Source of the DNA: an uncultured Acidimicrobiaceae bacterium
Lineage (GTDB): Bacteria > Actinomycetota > Acidimicrobiia > Acidimicrobiales > Microtrichaceae
Assembly: GCA_937868025.1 (NCBI GenBank)
Contig: CALMLJ010000556.1
Location: forward strand, 1 to 6,533
Direction: 5' to 3'
DNA: 6,533 bases
The position numbers and the translations under genes were made by a program. Of this stretch, positions 1-5,403 are shown one piece after another. The notes beneath the pieces were generated by a model. That model was not told where the DNA came from. It worked only from the letters and a program-made list of their open reading frames with translations, and did not search any database. The stretch's first letter is position 1, and every line of letters starts with the position of its first letter.

Positions 1-1
1 G

Positions 2-2317
2 TGGGGTGCGTTCGGCACCGGTGCCGACAGCGACGCCCAGCTGGCGCAGCGCGAGCTGGTCGAACTGTCGGCCATTCGCCTGCAGGCGATGCGTGTCACC
101 GAGTTGGCGCACCTCGACCTGTTCCGGGTCGCCGGTGACGACGTGGTGGATCCTTCCCGCCTCCAGGGGGTGCTCGACACGTGGCAGGTGGACATGGCCG
201 AGGTGGCTCGGCGCGTGCCGATCGCGCCGGCGTCGCCGCTGACGCGGGTTGCGGCCGAACAGCTCCGCGACGTCATCTCGGTGGAGGTCGTCCCGATCGC
301 TGCCGGTGACCCGGTGTTGTCGGCTCGAACCCAGCTCCTCCCGGCGCAGAACCGCCTCGTCGAAGGCGCGGGCCAGGACGGTCTGGCCGGGGTGGACGCG
401 TCGGCCGATCGAGCTGCCGAGCACCTCTACGTGTTGGGGATTGCGACCGACGTCGCGGTTGCCGCCGCCGCCAACCGGCCGGATTCGTCGTCGGCGTGGA
501 CCTCGTTCGGAATCGCGATCCGAACGTTGGGTGGGGCGGGCGGGCTGGGCGTGCTGACCGCCGGACCGCTGTCGGGATGGGTGGCCGGTCCGGGCGCAGC
601 AGAGCGTCTCACCGAGTTGATCGACCCCCTGGTCGAGGAGTTGGGGAGCCGGGCGCCGAGCCCCGACTACCTGGGGACCGTCGCCTGGTCGCTCGACCAG
701 CTCGATCTGGTCCGTGGAGCGGAGCCGCCGGTCGCAGCGCCGTCGACCGAGGCGGGACTCGCCGGCTTGCTCGGCGGAATCGACCCCGGGCTCATCACGT
801 CGGTGCTCGGAGCGTTGGCGCCGGCCGACGGGGTCGGTCCGCCGCTCGCCGTCGACGAAGCGCTGGACGAGACCGAACGTCTGGTCGGGGAGATCACCCG
901 CCTGGGCGCGAGCCAGTCGTCGGACCGGTCGCGGGCGCTTCACGACAGTGCTGCCGAGAGCCGCAACACTGCGACGCTGCTGTTGCTCATGGCGGCGGCT
1001 GTCGTGGGAGCGGCCGTGATCCTGCTCCTGCTGCTCGTGGTCGCGGCACGGCGGGCGCAGCGGCGGAGCGAGCAGGACTCCCTCGAGGACGTCCTGACCG
1101 GGATGCTCAACCGCGGTGGACTCTTCTCGTCGCTCGTGGACCTCCGTGCCGACGACGGGATGTGGGTCGTCCTCGTCGACCTCGACCGGTTCAAACCGGT
1201 GAACGACAGCTACGGGCACGCGGTCGGCGACCTCCTCTTGGTGGCGGTGGCCGGTGAGCTCGAGTCGGCCGCCGCGCCGCTCGAGGGCCTCGTCGCCCGA
1301 CTCGGCGGCGACGAGTTCGCGATCGTCCTCGGCGGGGCGACCGCTCATGACGTCGACCTGGCGGTCGCCCGGATCATCGAACGCCTCGAAGTCGTCACCG
1401 TCGACGGGCGACGCATCGAGCTGGGGTGCAGCGTGGGTGTGGTGCACGGCGCGCCCGGGGTCGGCATCGATCAGCTGCTCACCGAGGCCGATCTCGCGAT
1501 GTTCCGGGCCAAACGATCGGGCCGCGGGCGGTCGGTCCACTTCGACGAGGCGACCCGTGCCGCGCTGGCGAGCTTCCGTGACGGCACGATCGGGGACACG
1601 ATCGACATCGGCGTCCGGTTGCAGCGCTCGTTGGTCGACCGTTCCATCGTCGGTGCCATGGTCGTGCCCCAAGTCCCGGTGGGCGGAGGCGACCCGATCG
1701 AGGGTTCGGAACTCCGACTCATCGCCGAGTTCGCCGGCCGCAGGTTCGGTCTGCTCGACGCGACGCTGGCCGGGATCGGCCGTTCCGGCCGGACGATCCC
1801 TCCGGCCGGGATCCGGCTCTGGTTCGAGGTGTCCGCGGTGGACGTCGTGACCTACGGAGGGGTGGAGGCCCTGTGGGAGCGGTTGACCACCGTCGGACTG
1901 TCCGGCGCGCCGTTCGGCGTCGAACTGGTGGACGCCGGAACGCAGGATCCCGATGCCTTGGCGGCCGCCGTCGCCACCCTGCAGGAGCTCGGCGTGCACG
2001 TGGCGGTGTGGTCGACGGGTCCCGGGGCGGTCGCGTTGACCGGCCTGGTCCGGCTCGGCGCCGACCGCCTGGTGGTCGACCCGAGCGTTGTCGAAGCGAT
2101 CCGAGGCGGCGACGTCGAATTGTCCCGCGCCGTTGGCTCGGTCACCGGGCTGGGCGCGGCGCTCGGATCCGAAGTGATCGCGACCGGCGTTCCGTCACTC
2201 GACGTGGCGCACACCCTCGTCGAGCTGGGGGTTGGCGTCGCGCAGGTGATGGTCACCGAGCCGTGGGCGCCGAAGCGCCCGCTCAAGCGCGGTGACTCGG
2301 TCGTTGTGGACCGATAG
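2..2317 (+). CDS. Membrane-bound GGDEF diguanylate cyclase with degenerate EAL domain (5' end outside window)
   Basis: The frame is open from base 2, so the ATG at 89 is probably internal and the true start lies upstream. Residues are numbered from the codon at 2 (771 visible). Residues 1 to about 320 form an Ala/Gly/Val-rich region without a recognised domain, probably an extracytoplasmic sensor. A hydrophobic segment at about 325-349, followed by Arg-rich residues, is a clear membrane anchor. A GGDEF domain follows (about 360-515) with the motif GGDEF at 435-439 and the expected metal and substrate residues D393, N401 and D410. It should therefore make cyclic di-GMP from two GTP. The inhibitory RxxD site is absent (PLEG at 426-429). 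The C-terminal part (about 545-755) follows the EAL fold but has lost most catalytic residues: DDFG reads WSTG, the KID lysine is Val, and EGVE reads TGVP. It is probably a non-enzymatic regulatory or docking domain. The gene converges on the Rieske gene 19 bp away and appears unrelated to it. Confidence 0.9.
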   Translation, partial: WGAFGTGADSDAQLAQRELVELSAIRLQAMRVTELAHLDLFRVAGDDVVDPSRLQGVLDTWQVDMAEVARRVPIAPASPLTRVAAEQLRDVISVEVVPIAAGDPVLSARTQLLPAQNRLVEGAGQDGLAGVDASADRAAEHLYVLGIATDVAVAAAANRPDSSSAWTSFGIAIRTLGGAGGLGVLTAGPLSGWVAGPGAAERLTELIDPLVEELGSRAPSPDYLGTVAWSLDQLDLVRGAEPPVAAPSTEAGLAGLLGGIDPGLITSVLGALAPADGVGPPLAVDEALDETERLVGEITRLGASQSSDRSRALHDSAAESRNTATLLLLMAAAVVGAAVILLLLLVVAARRAQRRSEQDSLEDVLTGMLNRGGLFSSLVDLRADDGMWVVLVDLDRFKPVNDSYGHAVGDLLLVAVAGELESAAAPLEGLVARLGGDEFAIVLGGATAHDVDLAVARIIERLEVVTVDGRRIELGCSVGVVHGAPGVGIDQLLTEADLAMFRAKRSGRGRSVHFDEATRAALASFRDGTIGDTIDIGVRLQRSLVDRSIVGAMVVPQVPVGGGDPIEGSELRLIAEFAGRRFGLLDATLAGIGRSGRTIPPAGIRLWFEVSAVDVVTYGGVEALWERLTTVGLSGAPFGVELVDAGTQDPDALAAAVATLQELGVHVAVWSTGPGAVALTGLVRLGADRLVVDPSVVEAIRGGDVELSRAVGSVTGLGAALGSEVIATGVPSLDVAHTLVELGVGVAQVMVTEPWAPKRPLKRGDSVVVDR

Positions 2318-2336
2318 GACCTGACGTGGCGGTCGC

Positions 2337-3377
2337 TCAGGCGATCGGCGCGGAACCGTACTTCTGGCTGGCAGACAGGCCGAGGTCCTCGGCGGGGTAG
2401 CTGTCGCTCGGCGGGTAGAAGTCCTGGGAATCGACGACGCCCTCGGCGTAGAACTGCGACGCCCACTTGCGGAACTTGGTCACGGGGCCGTCGGTGTCGG
2501 CCAGCGCCGGGCGGGGCAGGTACGCCTTGTTCTCCCAGATCGGCTTGTCCTCGCGGACCTGCCGGTCGACCTCGGCGACGAACGCATCGCCGACCGTCGT
2601 GTCGAAGCCGGCGTCGCCGAGCTTGCGCACCGTGAAGCTGAACCGCATCTCGCAGTGCTCGTCGTCGATGGGTGTGTTGCAGCCCATGAGGATGGTGTCG
2701 ACGATGCCGCCGAAGTGGACGACCGAGAGGCCGGGGCCGAACGAATCGGAGTTGATGTAACCGTCGACGACGCCGCGGGGTGTGGGGAACTTCTGGATCG
2801 ACTTCATGCGGGCGATGGGGCCCTCGGTGTCGTATCCGGCGAGCTCCGGCACTTCCTCGGTGTTGTGGACGTACCGGAAGTGGGCCGCGTCCACACCGTT
2901 CTCGGCGAGCTCCTGCCACGGCGCCGCGACCTGGTAGATGCGGGTGACCATCTCGGTGAACTGGTCGGGGTCGTTGAACTCGGGGACGACCGGGACCTCC
3001 CACATCGGCTCGACGCCGTCGGGGTGGTACCAGGTCATGATGAGGCCGTTGCGCTCGATCGTGGGGAACGTGCGGAGCTTGCCCTTGGCGTTGGTGCGCT
3101 TGCTGTAGGGGATGAGTGTGTTGGCGCCCTGCGCGTCGAAGCGCCAGCCGTGGAACGGGCAGGCGATCTCACACTTGAGGACCTTGCCGCCGTGGCCCAG
3201 GTGGGCACCGAGGTGCGGGCAGAACGCGTCCTGGACGTGGACGCCGCCGTCCTCGTCGCGCCAGAGCACGAGGTGCTTGCCGAAGTAGCGGAGCGGCTTG
3301 GTCTCGCCGATGGCGACGTCGGTCGCCCACCCAACCTGGAACCAGCCGTAGGGGACGGGGAACGGTGAACGCTTCAT
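2337..3377 (-). CDS. Rieske [2Fe-2S] non-haem iron oxygenase, KshA/DAF-36 (steroid) clade
   Basis: The 346-residue protein is an oxygenase component that should take electrons from a separate reductase (KshB-like, not in the window) to hydroxylate or desaturate a steroid-like substrate in the cytoplasm. The Rieske cluster ligands are C53, H55, C73 and H76 (CPH, 17 residues, then CPFH). The mononuclear iron site is seen in N160, D163, H166 and H171, with D277 the likely carboxylate ligand by position before IWENK. The segment at about 285-310, DGPV followed by a basic stretch and QFY, resembles the KshA C-terminal region. The N-terminal part (PYGWFQVGW, then CPHLGAHLG) is closer to the DAF-36/Neverland cholesterol 7-desaturase branch as I recall it. 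The protein is about 40 residues shorter than M. tuberculosis KshA, so I do not assign kshA. A GAGG ribosome-binding site 6 nt upstream supports the ATG at 3377. A KstR-type operator overlaps its promoter, tying it to steroid catabolism. The exact reaction is unknown. Confidence 0.92.
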   Translation of the reverse strand: MKRSPFPVPYGWFQVGWATDVAIGETKPLRYFGKHLVLWRDEDGGVHVQDAFCPHLGAHLGHGGKVLKCEIACPFHGWRFDAQGANTLIPYSKRTNAKGKLRTFPTIERNGLIMTWYHPDGVEPMWEVPVVPEFNDPDQFTEMVTRIYQVAAPWQELAENGVDAAHFRYVHNTEEVPELAGYDTEGPIARMKSIQKFPTPRGVVDGYINSDSFGPGLSVVHFGGIVDTILMGCNTPIDDEHCEMRFSFTVRKLGDAGFDTTVGDAFVAEVDRQVREDKPIWENKAYLPRPALADTDGPVTKFRKWASQFYAEGVVDSQDFYPPSDSYPAEDLGLSASQKYGSAPIA

Positions 3378-3383
3378 GGCAGA

Positions 3384-3387
3384 CCTC
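3384..3387 (-). promoter_or_regulatory. Ribosome binding site of the Rieske oxygenase gene
   Basis: GAGG on the minus strand is separated by 6 nt from the ATG ending at 3377. This fixes the start and shows that this gene has a conventional leader, unlike the amidohydrolase gene. Confidence 0.65.
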
Positions 3388-3413
3388 GCCTCGTTGATCG
3401 CGTCAGAACGACG

Positions 3414-3436
3414 AAAAAACTAGAACGTGTTCTAGT
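3414..3436 (-). terminator. Possible weak terminator after the M23 peptidase gene, coincident with the operator
   Basis: Read on the minus strand, the operator palindrome can fold into a 7-bp stem with a CACG loop and runs straight into TTTTTT (3419-3414). RNA entering from the M23 gene, whose stop is 38 bp upstream, would meet a stem plus U-tract. The stem is AT-rich and weak, so the termination role is uncertain. The palindrome is explained first of all as an operator. Confidence 0.3.
3419..3436. promoter_or_regulatory. KstR-type operator upstream of the Rieske oxygenase gene
   Basis: A perfect 18-bp inverted repeat has 8-bp arms ACTAGAAC and GTTCTAGT around a 2-bp centre (GT). The core at 3421-3434 matches the KstR consensus TnnAACnnGTTnnA at every fixed position. 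KstR is the TetR-family repressor of actinobacterial cholesterol catabolism genes and is released by CoA thioesters of cholesterol metabolites. The site overlaps the -10 box and the predicted transcription start, so binding should block transcription. A second copy of the same core lies before the amidohydrolase gene. The match is direct; the identity of the regulator is inferred, since no regulator gene is in the window. Confidence 0.85.
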
Positions 3437-3461
3437 ATAGCGACGCCGCCTCCACCGTCAA
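3434..3461 (-). promoter_or_regulatory. Sigma-70-type promoter of the Rieske oxygenase gene
   Basis: On the minus strand, TTGACG (3456-3461, 5 of 6 to the -35 consensus) and TATACT (3434-3439, 5 of 6 to the -10 consensus) are 16 bp apart. Transcription should begin near 3426-3428, in the centre of the operator palindrome, giving a leader of about 50 nt. AT-rich boxes this close to consensus stand out in such GC-rich DNA. The arrangement implies a strong promoter held off by a repressor. Confidence 0.7.
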
Positions 3462-3474
3462 TCTCCGGCCGGCG

Positions 3475-4383
3475 TCACCCGCAGGCGGCCGTGATCACCG
3501 GGTACGGATTGATCGGACGCCCGTCCAGCGGCCGGATCTCCAGGTGGAGGTGCGGGGCGCCACCCTTGGCGTCACCCGTGCTGCCGACGTAGCCGATGAT
3601 GTCACCGGCAGCGACGTTGCCGCCCTTGGCGGTCTTCGACAGGTGCGCCGAGTAGTACTGCCAGCCGTTCGACCCCTTCAGCGTGGCGAACTTGCCCGAC
3701 ACGTTGGACGACCCGTAGGTCACCTTGCCGTCGGTCGGCGCCAGGATCGGGGTCCCGGCCGGTGCCATCATGTCGATCCCCTCGTGGAACCGGGCACCGT
3801 CGGCACGGGGAAAGCCCCAGTCGAACGCGTAGGTCGAGCCGGCAACCGGACAGACCATTCCCGGCGTCTGCCCGCCGCTGATCGTTAGCACCTGGCCGAT
3901 CCGGATCTGGTTCGCCGACTTCAACTGGTTCGCGGCGACGATCGCGTCGGTCGTCGTGCCGTGACCCTTGGCGATCCGGGCGACCGTGTCGCCCGCGACC
4001 ACGGTGTACGTCGACGTCGGACCGGACCCCGCGGGCGGCGCCATGCGTCCTGGGTTCGGCTCGTCGAGCAGCAGGCGAGCCCCGGCGTACACGGTGTCCT
4101 TGGTCATGCCGTTGGCGCTGCGGATCTGCGCGACCGGGATGCCATACGTCTTCGCGATGCCCTTCAGGCCTTCGCCGGGGGCGACGACGTGATATCGCAG
4201 GCCGCTCAGGCGCCCGCTGTCGACGACCTTGGCGGCAGCGCTGGGCGCGGCGCCGGCCGGTCGGGCGGGCCACGAGGCGAGGGCGAAGGACGTCAAGGTC
4301 ATGGCGACCACAACGAGGAGGCGGTGGCGGTTCCGGGCGGACCCGAAGCGGCCGGTGGGCTGGGGAAGCAGTGTTGCCGGCAT
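3475..4383 (-). CDS. Secreted LysM-LysM-M23 peptidase (cell-wall endopeptidase)
   Basis: The 302-residue protein is predicted to be exported and to cleave peptidoglycan cross-bridges or stems. An Arg-rich n-region (about 12-21) precedes a hydrophobic stretch (22-39), and the signal peptide ends near the AGA at 43-45. Two LysM peptidoglycan-binding domains follow at about 63-106 and 125-168. The C-terminal M23 (LytM-type) domain covers about 178-295. Its zinc and catalytic residues are visible as H200 and D204 (HEGID), H247 and the HLH pair H278/H280, so it should be active. The only two cysteines, C178 and C301, bracket the peptidase domain and could form a disulfide. The basic n-region argues for the ATG at 4383 over the internal Met at residue 28. 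The ribosome-binding site is weak (GGGG about 4 nt upstream). The gene sits between the two operator-controlled genes, but I see no operator of its own and no functional link to steroids. Confidence 0.9.
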   Translation of the reverse strand: MPATLLPQPTGRFGSARNRHRLLVVVAMTLTSFALASWPARPAGAAPSAAAKVVDSGRLSGLRYHVVAPGEGLKGIAKTYGIPVAQIRSANGMTKDTVYAGARLLLDEPNPGRMAPPAGSGPTSTYTVVAGDTVARIAKGHGTTTDAIVAANQLKSANQIRIGQVLTISGGQTPGMVCPVAGSTYAFDWGFPRADGARFHEGIDMMAPAGTPILAPTDGKVTYGSSNVSGKFATLKGSNGWQYYSAHLSKTAKGGNVAAGDIIGYVGSTGDAKGGAPHLHLEIRPLDGRPINPYPVITAACG

Positions 4384-4453
4384 ACCGCCCCATCGGCCCC
4401 GGTTCGACGGAGATGAGTCGTTCGGCCTACTTCGCCGTGTTCACTGGCTCGAT

Positions 4454-4470
4454 CGGGGGGCGGTCCCCCG
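4454..4470 (-). terminator. Candidate GC-rich hairpin terminator after the amidohydrolase gene
   Basis: Arms CGGGGG and CCCCCG form a perfect 6-bp, all-GC stem with a 5-nt loop, starting 10 bp past the amidohydrolase stop codon. No U-tract follows. Stem-only hairpins of this kind are often proposed as terminators in high-GC actinobacteria, but the call rests on position and symmetry alone. The remainder of the 97-bp gap (4384-4480) must hold the M23 gene's start signals. I could not identify a convincing promoter there. Confidence 0.45.
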
Positions 4471-4480
4471 GCAAGCGTGC

Positions 4481-5347
4481 CTACAGGTTGAAGACGCGCT
4501 TCGCGTTCTCGCGGAGGAACTTCGGCCAGACCTCGTCCTTGAACCCGACGTTCGGCATCTCGCTGAAGATGCGGTCGAGCGACAGGCCCATCGGGAAGTA
4601 CCCGGCGTACATGATCTTGTCCGCGCCGCGGGTGTTGGCGAAGCGGATGATCTCCTCGGGGTAGTGCTTCGGGGCGAACGCCGAGGTGGAGTAGTAGAGG
4701 TTCGGCCACTTGAGCATGAGCTTCACGGCCAGGTCGGTCCACGGATCGGCGCCGTGGCGCATCACGAACTTGAGCTCGGGGAAGAACCAGCACACCTCGT
4801 CGATCAGCTCGACGTGCTGGGGCATCATCGGGACACGGGGACCGGGAACGCCCACGCAGCAGAGCACGGGGATGTCGAGCTCGCAGGCCTTGGCGTACAC
4901 CGGGTACATGCGCTTGTCGTTGATCGGGACGCCGGGGTTGCAGCCGGCGGGGAAGAGCGTGATCGCCTTGAGGTCGACCCGTTGGGCGGCCTCGTTGATC
5001 TTGTGGATGGCCTTCATGCCCTCGTTGGGGTCGACGGCGAGGCCGGCAACGAACCGGTCGGGGTGCTCGATGCACGCGTCGAGCTGGATGCCGCCGGCCA
5101 GGTTGATGCCGATGAGCGCCTTCTCGATGCCGTGCTTGTTGAGCTGGTCGATCGTGTACTCGACCATGTCGCCCTCGGTCGGGTCCTCCGGCACCTCCTT
5201 GAACATGTACTGCGCCGGGAACTTGAAGGTGGCCGACTCGGCATCGCGGAGGTTCGGCTTCAGGAAGTCGTACCACCCTTCCTTCTTGCCGGGATCAGGG
5301 ATCCCCAGCATGAGGTCGATCACTCCGATGTCAGTAGGCATACCCAT
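4481..5347 (-). CDS. Amidohydrolase-2-fold protein (ACMSD-like) lacking most canonical metal ligands
   Basis: The 288-residue protein has the overall layout of the amidohydrolase-2 (ACMSD/COG2159) TIM-barrel family. An N-terminal strand (VIDLMLG, 9-15) comes first, then the family signature EHPDRFVAGLAVDP (94-107), RHGADPW (197-203), and the typical ending NAKRVFNL (281-288). The usual ligands are largely absent. The IDxHxH motif reads IDLMLG, the His after the mid-barrel strand is replaced in VLCCVGVPG (161-169), and the GSDYP aspartate is replaced in AGYFP (248-252). Only H198 of the conserved set is clear. It may be metal-independent, use other residues, or have a non-hydrolytic role. No signal peptide is seen, so it should be cytoplasmic. 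A KstR-type operator overlaps its promoter, which places it in a steroid regulon. The ATG at 5347 has no evident ribosome-binding site and may open a leaderless message; the Met at residue 3 is an alternative start. Confidence 0.88.
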   Translation of the reverse strand: MGMPTDIGVIDLMLGIPDPGKKEGWYDFLKPNLRDAESATFKFPAQYMFKEVPEDPTEGDMVEYTIDQLNKHGIEKALIGINLAGGIQLDACIEHPDRFVAGLAVDPNEGMKAIHKINEAAQRVDLKAITLFPAGCNPGVPINDKRMYPVYAKACELDIPVLCCVGVPGPRVPMMPQHVELIDEVCWFFPELKFVMRHGADPWTDLAVKLMLKWPNLYYSTSAFAPKHYPEEIIRFANTRGADKIMYAGYFPMGLSLDRIFSEMPNVGFKDEVWPKFLRENAKRVFNL

Positions 5348-5353
5348 GCCCGA

Positions 5354-5383
5354 AATCTAGAACAAGTTCTAGTTGGGTGTCAG
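5354..5383 (-). promoter_or_regulatory. Promoter of the amidohydrolase gene, probably leaderless
   Basis: On the minus strand, CTGACA (5378-5383, 5 of 6 to the -35 consensus) and TAGATT (5354-5359, 4 of 6 to the -10 consensus) are 18 bp apart. Six bases separate the -10 box from the ATG at 5347, so RNA would begin on the A of the start codon. The lack of a Shine-Dalgarno sequence fits this. Leaderless genes are common in actinobacteria. The operator lies between the boxes and overlaps the -10. Confidence 0.55.
5357..5372. promoter_or_regulatory. KstR-type operator upstream of the amidohydrolase gene
   Basis: A perfect 16-bp inverted repeat has arms CTAGAAC and GTTCTAG around a 2-bp centre (AA). 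The core at 5358-5371 matches the KstR consensus TnnAACnnGTTnnA and equals the site before the Rieske gene at every base except the 2-bp centre. Its edge is 9 bp from the amidohydrolase start codon and it overlaps the -10 box. A bound repressor should shut the promoter off. Confidence 0.83.
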
Positions 5384-5403
5384 GAGTGCCCGACCGGGAG
5401 TCG

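Noticed and set aside
89..91. ATG at 89 as the start of the signalling protein
   Set aside because: The same frame stays open back to base 2 with protein-like, similar codon use, and the sensor region appears to start earlier, so this Met is most likely internal.
2309..2334. GACCG/CGGTC inverted repeat in the gap between the convergent genes as a bidirectional terminator
   Set aside because: It has 5-bp arms with a 16-nt loop and no T-tract, which is expected by chance at this base composition.
1852..3003. Long minus-strand open frame across the end of the signalling gene and the start of the Rieske region
   Set aside because: It overlaps two well-supported genes in other frames, is Arg/Pro-rich without any domain, and reflects the scarcity of stop codons in GC-rich DNA.
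4384..4480. A cyclic di-AMP (ydaO-type) riboswitch ahead of the LysM-M23 gene, a common pairing in actinobacteria
   Set aside because: The gap is only 97 bp, part of it taken by the GC-rich hairpin, and I do not see the expected conserved helices.
5357..5372. KstR2-type operator
   Set aside because: KstR2 sites have a CAAG...CTTG pattern. Both palindromes here have AAC...GTT arms, matching KstR instead.
5389..5398. CCCG/CGGG mini-hairpin as terminator of the serine hydrolase
   Set aside because: The stem is only 3-4 bp with almost no loop and no T-tract.
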